In this document: in pieces, positions 27,125-36,370 of the stretch
Position numbering within the stretch: position 1 is the stretch's first letter
How the letters are laid out: every line of letters starts with the position of its first letter
From: Tateyamaria omphalii
Lineage (GTDB): Bacteria > Pseudomonadota > Alphaproteobacteria > Rhodobacterales > Rhodobacteraceae
Assembly (NCBI RefSeq): GCF_014651375.1
Contig: NZ_BMWT01000005.1
Location: 310,001-374,000, forward strand
Direction: 5' to 3'
DNA: 64,000 nucleotides
The notes under the pieces: model-generated
Told to the model about the DNA's origin: nothing
Database searches by the model: none
What the model saw: only the letters and a program-made list of their open reading frames with translations
Program-made: the position numbers and the translations under genes

Positions 27125-27939
27125 GCGCGGTCTCCTTCGGATTGCGCATAGAGCGCAGCAAAGTGATGGGTTGGACCGTGCCCACTTCCAACCGACAAGT
27201 GGTCTGCTTGTGCGATAGCGTTCTTGACATAAGCTTTGGCCGCGGCAACGGATGCGCCAATGTTACTGCCTTTCGCCAGATGTGCAGCGATTGCCGAAGA
27301 CAGAGTGCACCCGGTCCCATGGGTGTTTGGGGTTCTGGTCCTTGGACACTCGTACCAGCGGGCTCCCTGGGCCGTAACGAGGCAATCTGGACTGCCCGGG
27401 CCCTCAAGATGACCGCCCTTCATCAAAACAGCACTTGGTCCAAGTTGCATCAAAGCCTTTCCTTGCGCTTCCATCTCAGCGCGCGTGGTGGCCGTGGCCT
27501 TACCCAAAAGGTGTGCTGCTTCTGGCAAGTTGGGGGTCAGCAGCGCGGCCCGTGGCAGCAAATGACGCCTTACAGAATCTACTGCGTCCGGTTCCAAAAG
27601 TCGGGCGCCGCCCTTGGCGACCATAACAGGGTCAAGAACAATTGCGGCTTTGCATTGGGCAAGGGTGGCTGCAACAGCACGCGCGATCTCTGCATTTGCA
27701 ATCATGCCAATTTTCACCGCGTCTACATGTATGTCGTCTAGAACCGTCCGTACCTGCGCAGCGACAAAGTCCGGTGGAACAAGGTGAACACCAGAGACAC
27801 CTTGTGTGTTTTGCGCTGTCAGAGCCGTCAAAGCCGCCAATGCGTAAGCGCCATTTGCAGAGATGGCCTTTATGTCTGCTTGGATTCCGGCGCCACCAGA
27901 TGGGTCTGACCCTGCAATACTCAGAACATTGGCTATCAT
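27121..27939 (-). CDS. thiD: Hydroxymethylpyrimidine/phosphomethylpyrimidine kinase
   Basis: A 272-aa PfkB-superfamily kinase. The start at 27939 is chosen for its ATGA overlap with thiE and its fit to the family N-terminus IANVLSIAGSDPSGGAGIQA, which binds HMP. The C-terminal GTGCTLSSAIAAHL holds the anion hole and catalytic aspartate region (here GTGC, as usual in ThiD). It phosphorylates HMP to HMP-P and HMP-PP for thiamine synthesis. It is co-translated with thiE and tenA. Confidence 0.94.
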   Translation of the reverse strand: MIANVLSIAGSDPSGGAGIQADIKAISANGAYALAALTALTAQNTQGVSGVHLVPPDFVAAQVRTVLDDIHVDAVKIGMIANAEIARAVAATLAQCKAAIVLDPVMVAKGGARLLEPDAVDSVRRHLLPRAALLTPNLPEAAHLLGKATATTRAEMEAQGKALMQLGPSAVLMKGGHLEGPGSPDCLVTAQGARWYECPRTRTPNTHGTGCTLSSAIAAHLAKGSNIGASVAAAKAYVKNAIAQADHLSVGSGHGPTHHFAALYAQSEGDRA

Positions 27940-28574
27940 GGATTCAATTCCACTTCTGAAAAAGCGCGCGCAGCATTGGTAACGTCGGACTGTCCGCAAA
28001 TGGCGGAGACAACGGCCACCCCATCGGCACCACAGTCGCGCACTGCATCTCGGTGTTGTGCTGTGAGCCCTCCGATCGCGACAGTGGGGAGAGGCGAAAG
28101 TGCAACCAGCCCCGCCAAACCGCCAAAGCCGATAGGCTGCTTGTGATCCGGTTTGGTCCGCGTCCCAAAGACCGGGCCAAGACCCAGATAGTCCACGATG
28201 GCGGGATTGACCGCATGGACCGCCACGGCACTTTCACAAGACAATCCTAGTATTTTGTCAGGCCCCAAGAGTGCGCGTGCGTGGGCGGCTGACATGTCAC
28301 CCTGACCGATATGGGCGCCATCAGCATCGGCGGCAATTGCGGCTTCAACATCGTCGTTGATGATCAATGGGATGTCTGTGCCCGACAGAACATTCTTCAA
28401 AACCCGCGCCATCTCGACGCGGTCTGCCGTTGTTGCCTGCTTATCGCGCAACTGAACCATCGTGACACCGCCCGCAACTGCATGTCGTACGGTGTTTTCC
28501 AAACCTTCGGCACTGCAAAGATGCGGATCAGTCACAAGGTACAAACGCAAACATGCTCGAATGTCTTTCATCAT
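27936..28574 (-). CDS. thiE: Thiamine-phosphate synthase
   Basis: A 212-aa TIM-barrel enzyme joining HMP-PP and HET-P to thiamine phosphate. Motifs are LYLVTDPH near the N-terminus, GGVTMVQLRDK (pyrophosphate binding), LIINDDVEAA, GAHIGQGDM, LGLGPVFGTRTKPDH and AIGGLTAQH. The length is standard. The start overlaps the thiM stop and the stop overlaps the thiD start, so all four salvage genes form one coupled unit. Confidence 0.95.
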   Translation of the reverse strand: MMKDIRACLRLYLVTDPHLCSAEGLENTVRHAVAGGVTMVQLRDKQATTADRVEMARVLKNVLSGTDIPLIINDDVEAAIAADADGAHIGQGDMSAAHARALLGPDKILGLSCESAVAVHAVNPAIVDYLGLGPVFGTRTKPDHKQPIGFGGLAGLVALSPLPTVAIGGLTAQHRDAVRDCGADGVAVVSAICGQSDVTNAARAFSEVELNP

Positions 28575-29344
28575 GACACCGCCTCGGCCAATTCGGCTGG
28601 TTGAGTGCTGGCTAGCGCGTCAAGGAAATGCATCTGAAAGCTTCCCGGCCCGCGTGCCTGAGATCCGGCCCGCAATCCGGCAACTTTGAAGTGTGAAAGC
28701 GCCCCGATTGCGGCATCGTAAGCAGGGCCGACTGCTGCATATGCGCCCATGAGTGCAGTCTGTGCGCATCCCAAGGCGGTGACGTTCGGCATGATCGGTG
28801 AACCGCCGTGAACCCGCGCAACCCTGGACCCATCCGTCACAAAATCAATTGGACCAGTGACCGCGACGACCGCACCAAATTGTTCCGCAAGAGAACGAGC
28901 TGCGTTCGCGGCTGCTTCAACCGTATCACCACTGTCCGCGCCTTTTCCCGCGCCTGTTTCTCCGGCTAGGGCCATGATTTCCGATGCGTTTCCGCGAATG
29001 ATGGTTGGACGCAACTCCAGCAGTTCCTGAGCCGCGGCCTTGCGAAAGGCACTAATGAAATGGGCGACCGGATCGAACACCCAGGGAACCTTTGAGTCAT
29101 TTGCCAGTTGCGCAGCCAAAGTCATGCTGGGCATCCACGAGGTGGACAGTGTTCCAATGTTGAGTGTCAGGGCTCCAACAATTGGAGTGAAGTCCGCAAT
29201 TTCTTCTTTGGCATGGACCATCGCCGGAGAGGCACCGGAAGCAAGAACAACATTCGCGGCGACATTCATTGCAACGTAGTTGGTGATGCAATGCACCAAA
29301 GGATTCTGGGAACGGAGGGGGGTCAACAGGTCTTGGAACACCAT
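28571..29344 (-). CDS. thiM: Hydroxyethylthiazole kinase
   Basis: A 257-aa ribokinase-like enzyme that phosphorylates hydroxyethylthiazole. Family signatures are NPLVHCITNYVAMNVAANV, ALTLNIGTL, PWVFDPVA and the C-terminal MPNVTALGCAQTALMGAY, where the usual GTGC motif reads ALGC. The second position of the anion-hole motif is therefore altered (GTGC to ALGC), a variant seen in several ThiM proteins. AAGGAG precedes the ATG. It is the first gene behind the TPP riboswitch. Confidence 0.93.
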   Translation of the reverse strand: MVFQDLLTPLRSQNPLVHCITNYVAMNVAANVVLASGASPAMVHAKEEIADFTPIVGALTLNIGTLSTSWMPSMTLAAQLANDSKVPWVFDPVAHFISAFRKAAAQELLELRPTIIRGNASEIMALAGETGAGKGADSGDTVEAAANAARSLAEQFGAVVAVTGPIDFVTDGSRVARVHGGSPIMPNVTALGCAQTALMGAYAAVGPAYDAAIGALSHFKVAGLRAGSQARGPGSFQMHFLDALASTQPAELAEAVS

Positions 29345-29402
29345 GCAATCTCCTTTTTCGCAGGCGAAATCGGAGACCTGTCACTGATTGTAGAGTGACC
29401 TG

Positions 29403-29478
29403 TGACCTCCCTCCGCCAGCATTATCTGGTTCAGGTTCGAAGGGTACGTCTCAGCTTTGCAGCGCCCCTGGCACGTTG
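29403..29478 (-). promoter_or_regulatory. TPP (thiamine pyrophosphate) riboswitch
   Basis: The minus strand carries the THI-element landmarks in order: CCAGGGGCGC, GCTGAGA, ACCCTTCGAACCTGA, then ATAATGCTGGCGGAGGGA. These form the P1-P5 core that binds thiamine pyrophosphate. It lies about 60 bp before the thiM start, so binding of TPP would shut off the thiM-thiE-thiD-tenA salvage operon, probably by hiding the ribosome-binding site or by termination. Confidence 0.95.
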
Positions 29479-29479
29479 A

Positions 29480-29508
29480 GATGTAGGATGATGAGTTCGC
29501 TTAGTCAA
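29480..29508 (-). promoter_or_regulatory. Predicted sigma-70 promoter of the thi operon
   Basis: On the minus strand TTGACT (29508-29503) and TACATC (29485-29480) are separated by exactly 17 bp. The expected start lies at the 5' edge of the TPP riboswitch. The rest of 29509-29719, between this promoter and the aminotransferase end, holds no gene that can be supported. Confidence 0.5.
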
Positions 29509-29719
29509 ACAAGCCAGAGCTCTTTTTTTGAATGGTCCGGAAATGGTTTGGCACTGGCAAACAAGAATCCGTTTATCGCAGCTGGGAGGACACCGAACCG
29601 CGCGATCCGCACAGCTGATTTCTTGCCACAGACGAATAGAACATGCACTCAGATGATGTTGGCCACGCCCGCGCGCAAACGTGACTGAACATCTATGCGG
29701 GCTGAAGATTGGTACGACC

Positions 29720-31042
29720 CTATTGCAAGGCGTCCTCCAGGCTTTTTGCCAGCTTCCCAACCAACTCGTCGATCTGACCTTCGGTGCAGATGTAAGGTGG
29801 CGCCAACAAAACGTGATCGCCATTCCTGCCGTCAATGGTCCCACCATTGGGATAGCATATCAGGCCATTGTCCATCGCCTTGGCCTTGATTGACTTTGCC
29901 AAGCGCAATTCGGGGTCGAAGGGAGTTTTGGTCTCTTTGTCTTTGACAAGTTCCAATGCGCGAAACATGCCGCGTCCCCGAATATCACCAACATGACTAT
30001 GTTGCCCGAATTGCGCATCCAGCGCACTTTCAAGATAGTGTCCCATCCGTGCCGAACGGTCCACCAGCCCACCTTGGGTCAGCTTTTGTACAACTGCATT
30101 TGCTGCTGCGCAGGCGATTGGATGGCCCAGGTAAGTGTGCCCGTGCTGAAAGAACCCGCTACCGCGTTCTATGGCGTCGTGAATAGCGCCCGAACACAGC
30201 ATTGCGCCAATGGGTTGGTACCCACCACCAAGACCCTTCGCAATCGTAACGATGTCAGGACGCACGTTTTCCTGTTCGCAGGCAAAGAATGTGCCGGTTC
30301 TGCCCATGCCGCACATCACCTCGTCAAGGATCAGGAGCACACCGTATGCATCGCAGATCTCGCGAATTCGCTTGAAGTAACCGCGCGCCGCGGCGACTGC
30401 TCCGGCAGTGGCGCCGACAACCGGTTCGGCAATGAAGGCTATGACTGTTTCCGGGCCGAGCCTCAGGATTTCATCTTCCAGTTCATTTGCTGCGCGCAGC
30501 GCATATTCGTCTCCGGTTTCGCCATCTTCTTGCAGTCGGTATGCGTAGCAGGGGGCGATATGTGAGGCGGACACCATAACAGGATCGAACGGCTCTCGCC
30601 GCCACATGTTGCCACCGGTTCCAAGTGCCCCCAAAGTGTTGCCATGATAGCTTTGGCGCCGGGAAATAAAGTGTTTGCGCTCGGGCTGACCAATCTCGAG
30701 CATGTATTGACGTGCGAGTTTGAGGGCCGCTTCGACCGCCTCGGACCCGCCAGACACAATGTATACCTTCTCAATCCCTTCCGGCGCATGAGAAACGAGA
30801 CGCGTTGCAAGGCTTTCAGCAGGTTCTGACGTGAGAAAACCTGTATGGGCAAATTCCAACTTGTTCATCTGCGCGGACATCGCGGCGATGACATCGCCGT
30901 CACCGTGACCCAGGCATGAAACAGCCGCTCCGCCTGATCCATCCAGGTAGGATTTCCCTTTTGAATCAAACAAGTAAACCCCTTCTCCTCGTACTGCAAC
31001 GGGCAGAGACGTTTTCGAGTTGCGCGAAAATACATGCGACAT
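29720..31042 (-). CDS. Class III PLP-dependent aminotransferase
   Basis: A 440-aa fold-type I aminotransferase. Seen are VSGGSEAVEAALKLAR (cofactor phosphate), SYHGNTLGALG, the aspartate in LILDEVMCGMGRTG that holds the PLP nitrogen, and the Schiff-base lysine in TIAKGLGGGYQPIGA. Class III enzymes act on omega-amino acids, diamines, taurine or similar amines. It is divergent from an RpiR-type regulator and a TAXI-TRAP importer, so it probably handles the imported substrate or a product of it. The amino donor is not predictable. Confidence 0.9.
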   Translation of the reverse strand: MSHVFSRNSKTSLPVAVRGEGVYLFDSKGKSYLDGSGGAAVSCLGHGDGDVIAAMSAQMNKLEFAHTGFLTSEPAESLATRLVSHAPEGIEKVYIVSGGSEAVEAALKLARQYMLEIGQPERKHFISRRQSYHGNTLGALGTGGNMWRREPFDPVMVSASHIAPCYAYRLQEDGETGDEYALRAANELEDEILRLGPETVIAFIAEPVVGATAGAVAAARGYFKRIREICDAYGVLLILDEVMCGMGRTGTFFACEQENVRPDIVTIAKGLGGGYQPIGAMLCSGAIHDAIERGSGFFQHGHTYLGHPIACAAANAVVQKLTQGGLVDRSARMGHYLESALDAQFGQHSHVGDIRGRGMFRALELVKDKETKTPFDPELRLAKSIKAKAMDNGLICYPNGGTIDGRNGDHVLLAPPYICTEGQIDELVGKLAKSLEDALQ

Positions 31043-31084
31043 GGCTGATCCAGTGAAGTCCTAAGAGTGCCGCAACTGAAACAG

Positions 31085-32014
31085 ATGAAACATGCGTTGA
31101 CAATGACTGAAACAAAAGAAACACTTTCGTCATGTCCTGAGGGGGGCCATTTGGATTCGACTTATGAAACGCGGCTTTCTGCGCGGTACAGTGATCTGAG
31201 CGATACACTGCGCCAGGCAGCAGACTACCTCGCAAGCAACCCGGTCGACGTCGCATCGCGCACTTTGCGCTCTGTTGCGGCGGAAAGCGGGGTTTCTCCG
31301 GCGGCTTTTTCCCGCTTGGCGCGGGCGTTGGACTACACCGACTTTGAAGAGTTGCGTGAAGAACTGCGCACGAAAATCGGGCGACGAGTAAAGAATTTCG
31401 CAGAACGAGCTGAAAGGCTTCACGATCAACATCACGAAGGGCGCGCCAGTTTTGTGGATGCGCATCTGGCGGCGTGCCAGTCAAATCTTCAGACTTTCAT
31501 GGATGGGCTTGATCTTGGTTCACTTGAACACGCCGTGGACAGAGTCTCGGCCGCCCGCAAAGTGATGCTGTTGGGTGCATTGGGGTCAACGGGAGTGGTG
31601 GAATACTTGTCGTATATGGCCAGCTTTTGTGCCGACAACTGGATGATGGCAAGTCGTATGGGCGCGTCACTGGGCGGTGGCATGGCGGGTCTGGACGAAC
31701 GCGACGCTTTGATCATCGTGACGAAACCACCGTTTTCGGAACGTACAATTCAGGCAGCTGCCCTCGCGCAGCAGCAAGGTGTATACGTTGTGCTGATCAC
31801 AGACACGCACAGATGTCCGGCGTTGAAACATGCGTCTGCACGTTTCATTGTGCCCACAGACAGTCCACATTTTTATTCATCTTACGTCGTGACCATTTTT
31901 CTCGTTGAAGCCTTCATCGGCGTGTTGGTCAGTCGAACAGGGCCTACAGCCAGAAAAAGAATTGCCGAGGTAGAAGCGGCCAATAGGGTGCTTGCCGAGG
32001 TTTGGGATCAATGA
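31085..32014 (+). CDS. RpiR/MurR family transcriptional regulator
   Basis: About 309 aa; starts at 31067 (GTG), 31085 or 31103 are all possible and no ribosome-binding site decides. It has an N-terminal RpiR helix-turn-helix (YLASNPVDVASRTLRSVAAESGVSPAAFSRLARAL region) and a C-terminal SIS domain (about 130-270: VMLLGALGSTGVVEYLSYMA, DALIIVTKPPFSERTIQAA) that usually binds phosphosugars. RpiR-type proteins also control amino-acid and amine catabolism. The gap to the divergent aminotransferase is under 70 bp, so one control site probably serves both. The TAXI transporter lies just downstream. Confidence 0.88.
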   Translation: MKHALTMTETKETLSSCPEGGHLDSTYETRLSARYSDLSDTLRQAADYLASNPVDVASRTLRSVAAESGVSPAAFSRLARALDYTDFEELREELRTKIGRRVKNFAERAERLHDQHHEGRASFVDAHLAACQSNLQTFMDGLDLGSLEHAVDRVSAARKVMLLGALGSTGVVEYLSYMASFCADNWMMASRMGASLGGGMAGLDERDALIIVTKPPFSERTIQAAALAQQQGVYVVLITDTHRCPALKHASARFIVPTDSPHFYSSYVVTIFLVEAFIGVLVSRTGPTARKRIAEVEAANRVLAEVWDQ

Positions 32015-32048
32015 TCTAAAACTGAGTATCAACCAAAGGGAGAACCTA

Positions 32049-33017
32049 ATGTTCAATAATTTCAAGTTAATGGCAGCCGGGGTTGCGGTTGCAACCCTGA
32101 CCGCGCCGGTCGCGATGGCGGAAGAGTTCATCACAATCGGGACTGGTGGCGTCACGGGTGTTTACTACCCAACAGGTGGCGCAATCTGTCGCCTCGTGAA
32201 CAAAGGTCGCCGCGATCACGGCGTGCGGTGTTCTGTCGAATCTACTGGTGGATCAGTCTATAACATCAACACAATTCGTGAAGGCGAATTGGAATTTGGT
32301 GTGGCTCAATCCGATTGGCAGTACCACGCGTTTAACGGGTCTTCGCGCTTCGAAGAGGCCGGGGCATTCGAGGGGCTGCGCGCGGTTTTCTCAGTCCATC
32401 CAGAACCCTTTACCGTGGTTGCACGTGCAGATTCCGGGATCACAAGCATCGAAGATCTCAAGGGCAAGCGTGTGAACATCGGCAACCCGGGCTCCGGTCA
32501 GCGCGGCACGATGGAAGTGCTTATGGGCGCCTTGGGCTGGACCACTGACGATTTCGCACTGGCGACCGAGCTGAAAGCGGCGGAACAATCTGCAGCCCTG
32601 TGCGACAATCAGATCGATGCGATGGTGTACACTGTTGGTCACCCCTCGGGTTCGATCCAGGAGGCAACAACCGCCTGCGACTCTGTTTTGGTCGAAGTTG
32701 CGGGTGATGCCGTCGACATGCTGGTTGAAGAAAACTCATTCTACCGCACGGCGACGATTCCCGGCGGGATGTATCGCGGCAACGACAGTGACACGATGAC
32801 CTTTGGTGTGGGCGCTACATTTGTCTCGTCCGCAGATGTATCCGAAGACGTAGTATATACCCTTGTGAGCTCCGTCTTTGAAAACATTGACGATTTCAAA
32901 GGTCTGCACCCCGCATTTGCGAACCTGGTGCCGGAAGAAATGGCATCGGCTGGTCTGTCTGCGCCGCTGCATGACGGCGCTGCAAAATACTACCGTGAAC
33001 AAGGCTGGGTTGAGTAA
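32049..33017 (+). CDS. TAXI family TRAP transporter substrate-binding protein
   Basis: A 322-aa periplasmic protein. The start at 32049 has AAGGGAG in front and begins a Sec signal peptide (MAAGVAVATLTAPVAMA). The mature N-terminus EFITIGTGGVTGVYYPTGG is the typical TAXI start; ERR-like GKRVNIGNPGSGQRGTME lies in the middle. TAXI proteins feed fused TRAP permeases. The ligand is unknown; glutamate and other amino acids are known for the family, which suits the neighbouring aminotransferase. Confidence 0.92.
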   Translation: MFNNFKLMAAGVAVATLTAPVAMAEEFITIGTGGVTGVYYPTGGAICRLVNKGRRDHGVRCSVESTGGSVYNINTIREGELEFGVAQSDWQYHAFNGSSRFEEAGAFEGLRAVFSVHPEPFTVVARADSGITSIEDLKGKRVNIGNPGSGQRGTMEVLMGALGWTTDDFALATELKAAEQSAALCDNQIDAMVYTVGHPSGSIQEATTACDSVLVEVAGDAVDMLVEENSFYRTATIPGGMYRGNDSDTMTFGVGATFVSSADVSEDVVYTLVSSVFENIDDFKGLHPAFANLVPEEMASAGLSAPLHDGAAKYYREQGWVE

Positions 33018-33038
33018 AACCACCTATTTTTGATGAGG

Positions 33039-33062
33039 CCAAGGGCGTTTATACGCCCTTGG
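33039..33062 (+). terminator. Intra-operon hairpin after the TAXI gene
   Basis: CCAAGGGCG (33039-33047) pairs perfectly with CGCCCTTGG (33054-33062) around the 6-nt loop TTTATA. It lies 21 bp after the binding-protein stop and before the permease gene, with no T-run following. It is best read as an mRNA-stabilising or attenuating stem. Confidence 0.55.
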
Positions 33063-33121
33063 TATACAAAGCCGCCAAAAGAGCGGTGCGCGGGCACAAG
33101 CCAACAAACAATGGGGACACT

Positions 33122-35734
33122 ATGACACAATCCGACAACCGAGCACTTAGCGAACAAGAGCTTCAGGAACTGGTTGCGGCCAGCGATAGCGGAGCCCGAA
33201 GCCCCACGGGGGCAATTGGAACAGCAATTGCGGCAGTCGCCCTGATTTGGTCGGTGTTTCAGGTTCTTCTGGCGTCACCCGCTGCACCCTACATTCTTCC
33301 TGGTGACCTCATTAACAACTCGCGCCAAATTCATTTGGCGTTCGCCGTTTTCCTTGCGGCAATGGCCTATCCACTGTTCAAGTCTTCACCGCGCGATCGC
33401 ATACCGTGGTATGATTGGGTTTTGGGGCTGGGCGGTGCATTTCTTGCCCTCTATGGCTATTTTTTCTACGACAAGATCGTGGCGGCAGGGGGACTTGCCG
33501 ATGCTGCGGATGCCAATTTTGCGTTGGCGGGTCTGACGCTGCTGTTCATTGCGGCTTATCGCACACTTGGCCCTGTGATGGTCATCCTAGCTGTTGTCTT
33601 CTTATGCTACGTATTCTTCGGTTCTTCAGAATGGGTCCCGGATCAAATCCGGTGGGCAGGTGCGTCCCTGCGCAAGGCGATGAGCCACATGTGGATCACA
33701 TCCGAAGGCGTATTTGGGATTGCTTTGGGGGTCTCGACCAAATTCGTTTTCCTCTTTGTTCTGTTTGGCGCGTTGCTCGATAAGGCCGGGGCAGGGAACT
33801 ACTTTATCAAAATGGCGTTTGGCGCTTTGGGCCACCTGCGCGGCGGCCCGGCCAAAGCGGCTGTTGTTGGATCAGCTGCAACCGGACTGATCTCAGGCTC
33901 TTCAATCGCAAACGTCGTAACGACAGGTACATTCACCATCCCGCTGATGAAACGCGTTGGCTTCAGCGCAGAAAAGGCTGGGTCCGTGGAAGTCGCTTCC
34001 TCTGTGAACGGCCAGATCATGCCACCCGTGATGGGTGCCGCTGCCTTTCTGATGGTGGAATATGTCGGCATTTCCTATGTCGAGGTGATCACGCATGCCT
34101 TCCTGCCTGCGGTGATCAGCTACATCGCACTGGTGTATATCGTTCACCTGGAAGCTGTGAAAAACAATATGCCGACAATCGGCAACAAGGTTGTCAGCAT
34201 GGGGCGGACAATTGGCGGCATGTTCGCATTCTTTGCCGGTTTCGCGGTCCTGTGTTACGCGACGCAATACCCGGTTGGTTGGGTCGTATCGCTGTTCCCA
34301 TCTGGGTCAGGTTTGGTCCTGTCGGTTCTGCTTGGGCTGATCTACGTCGCTTTGATTTACTTGGCATCACAAGTGCCGGACCTGGAGCCCGATGACCCGA
34401 ACGCCGAAGTCGTGGAATTGCCGGATGTGGCAAAGATCTACAAGTCGGGACTGTACTATCTGCTTCCGATCATCGTTCTGGTGTACTTCCTTATGATCGA
34501 ACGGAAATCGCCTGGCTTGTCCGCCTTCTGGGCGACCTTCCTGCTGTTCGGAATATTGCTCACTCAAAAGACTTTGAAAGCAACGTTCAGAGGCGAGGCT
34601 AACGCCATCAGTCGGCTCAGAGACGGCGTTGTTGATCTGATCGAAGGAATGATCGACGGCGCGCGCAACATGATCGGCATTGGTTTGGCCACAGCGACCG
34701 CCGGGATCATCGTCGGCACCGTGTCATTGACGGGGATCGGTCAGGTTATGGCGGACTTCGTCGAGTTCCTGTCGGGCGGAAACCTGGTCCTCATGTTGAT
34801 CTTCGTGGCCATTCTGTCCCTCATCTTGGGGATGGGCTTGCCAACCACTGCCAACTACATCGTCGTGAGTTCGCTTATGGTGGCCGTTGTGGTCGAACTC
34901 GGCGCTCAGTCTGGTCTTATTGTGCCGCTCATCGCCGTCCACCTGTTCGTGTTCTATTTCGGGATCATGGCAGATGTGACACCGCCGGTCGGATTGGCCA
35001 GCTTTGCTGCGGCTGCCGTGTCAGGTGGTGATGCTATCCGAACTGGTTTCACGGCGTTCTTTTATTCACTACGTACCGTGGCCTTGCCATTTGTGTTCAT
35101 CTTCAACACCGATCTTTTGCTGATCGATGTCACGTGGACGCAGGGCATCATCGTGTTTGTCGTGGCGACGATCGGGATTCTCGTCTTTACGGCAGCCACG
35201 ATGGGTTGGTTCTTTGCGCGTAATCGCATCTGGGAAACTGTTGCGCTACTTGTGATCGCCTTCGCGCTGTTCAGACCGGGCGTGTTCATGAACCAGATCC
35301 AACCACCTTTCGAGGATATTGCGCCCGCAGCCTTTTCCGAGGCCGTTGGGAATGCATCCGTGAATGATCAGCTGAGGATCGTTGTCTCGGGTCCGGATTT
35401 CGACACTCTTGAAGTGAAGGATCTGACGGTGCCAGTCACCATTCCTGATGTCGACGGCGCAGAAGCACGCCTGGATCAGCTTGGTTTCTTGCTTGTTACA
35501 GATGGGGACACAATCATTCTAGAAGAACCGCTGTTCGGGACCGAGCTGGGCGATGCTCTGGGATCGTTTGACTTCTATGGCGACACGCCGGTTTCAATCA
35601 GTTCTGTTCGCGCGACTGCGCAGCAGTTACCGAAGGAACTTATCTTCATCCCCGCTCTGTTGCTCTTGGCAATGATCATATGGCTGCAAACCCGACGGGC
35701 GACACCGGCAGTGCGCGAAGGAGAAATGGCATGA
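33122..35734 (+). CDS. TRAP transporter fused permease (4TM/12TM) with C-terminal DUF3394
   Basis: An 870-aa membrane protein combining the small and large TRAP subunits. The start at 33122 (MTQSDNRALSEQEL) is preferred to an upstream GTG-type start. The N-terminal part (about 40-190) has the four DctQ-like helices. The rest up to about residue 690 has the DctM channel with GSAATGLISGSSIANVVTTG, SSVNGQIMPPVMGAAAF and GMGLPTTANYIVV. Residues from about 715 form the soluble DUF3394 domain, ending in one more membrane helix (LIFIPALLLLAMIIWLQ). It partners with the TAXI protein; its stop overlaps the UspA start. Confidence 0.92.
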   Translation: MTQSDNRALSEQELQELVAASDSGARSPTGAIGTAIAAVALIWSVFQVLLASPAAPYILPGDLINNSRQIHLAFAVFLAAMAYPLFKSSPRDRIPWYDWVLGLGGAFLALYGYFFYDKIVAAGGLADAADANFALAGLTLLFIAAYRTLGPVMVILAVVFLCYVFFGSSEWVPDQIRWAGASLRKAMSHMWITSEGVFGIALGVSTKFVFLFVLFGALLDKAGAGNYFIKMAFGALGHLRGGPAKAAVVGSAATGLISGSSIANVVTTGTFTIPLMKRVGFSAEKAGSVEVASSVNGQIMPPVMGAAAFLMVEYVGISYVEVITHAFLPAVISYIALVYIVHLEAVKNNMPTIGNKVVSMGRTIGGMFAFFAGFAVLCYATQYPVGWVVSLFPSGSGLVLSVLLGLIYVALIYLASQVPDLEPDDPNAEVVELPDVAKIYKSGLYYLLPIIVLVYFLMIERKSPGLSAFWATFLLFGILLTQKTLKATFRGEANAISRLRDGVVDLIEGMIDGARNMIGIGLATATAGIIVGTVSLTGIGQVMADFVEFLSGGNLVLMLIFVAILSLILGMGLPTTANYIVVSSLMVAVVVELGAQSGLIVPLIAVHLFVFYFGIMADVTPPVGLASFAAAAVSGGDAIRTGFTAFFYSLRTVALPFVFIFNTDLLLIDVTWTQGIIVFVVATIGILVFTAATMGWFFARNRIWETVALLVIAFALFRPGVFMNQIQPPFEDIAPAAFSEAVGNASVNDQLRIVVSGPDFDTLEVKDLTVPVTIPDVDGAEARLDQLGFLLVTDGDTIILEEPLFGTELGDALGSFDFYGDTPVSISSVRATAQQLPKELIFIPALLLLAMIIWLQTRRATPAVREGEMA

Positions 35735-36171
35735 AGAAAACAGTCTTATGTGCTGTCGATATCAATCGACCGCAAGATGAAGCCAAGGTCCTGCAGGCCG
35801 CAAAGCGAATGGCAGACATGGAAGGTGCACAACTTGATCTGATCACAGTTGTTCCGGATTTCGGTGCCAGTGTTGTAGGGGCATACTTCAGGGACCACCA
35901 TGTTGAAACAGCACAGGATGGGGCTGCTGAGTTGTTGTCATCGTTTGGAGAAGAGGTGCTGGGCGCAGAGGTGAACCAGTCTGTTCGACATCTTGTTGCG
36001 ACGGGCAGTGTCTACGAAGAGGTCTTAAAAGCAGCAGAACTGGATAATGCGGATCTGATTGTTCTCGGTGCCAACCGCCCCGATCTCAAGGATTTTTTGC
36101 TAGGTCCAAATGCAGCGCGCATTGTGCGGCATTCCAACTGCTCAGTCTACGTTGTCAGAAGCGATCGGTAA
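35731..36171 (+). CDS. Universal stress protein (UspA family), TRAP-linked
   Basis: A 146-aa UspA-fold protein. The start at 35731 is preceded by GAAGGAG and overlaps the permease stop (ATGA). It carries the strand MKKTVLCAVDINRP, and the ATP-binding pattern G-2x-G-9x-G-(S/T) is represented by VLGANRPDLKDFLLGPNAARI. The usual Ser/Thr after the last glycine is replaced (GPNAAR), which may alter nucleotide binding. UspA proteins encoded with TRAP importers (TeaD of Halomonas) damp transport activity, the likely role here. Confidence 0.85.
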   Translation: MKKTVLCAVDINRPQDEAKVLQAAKRMADMEGAQLDLITVVPDFGASVVGAYFRDHHVETAQDGAAELLSSFGEEVLGAEVNQSVRHLVATGSVYEEVLKAAELDNADLIVLGANRPDLKDFLLGPNAARIVRHSNCSVYVVRSDR

Positions 36172-36252
36172 TGTCTTAGAATTGACTGCTGGAGACGGCA
36201 GGGGGCTGTGATTGGCACGTACTGACGTCAAGCTTAAGACACACATAGAAAA

Positions 36253-36288
36253 CCCTCCGACACTGGTCAAAGATCCGATGTCGGAGGG
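36253..36288. terminator. Bidirectional terminator hairpin
   Basis: CCCTCCGACA (36253-36262) pairs perfectly with TGTCGGAGGG (36279-36288). Read on the minus strand the stem is followed directly by TTTTC, so it suits termination of the small-protein unit ending at 36371. From the plus side it can also close the TRAP-uspA operon. Confidence 0.7.
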
Positions 36289-36370
36289 ATGCTTGAAGTA
36301 TAGATTGTTTTAAATTCCTTGACCTTTGATGTTCATCGACAGGTCGTTTGCATAGGTGCTTTGATGTGGA

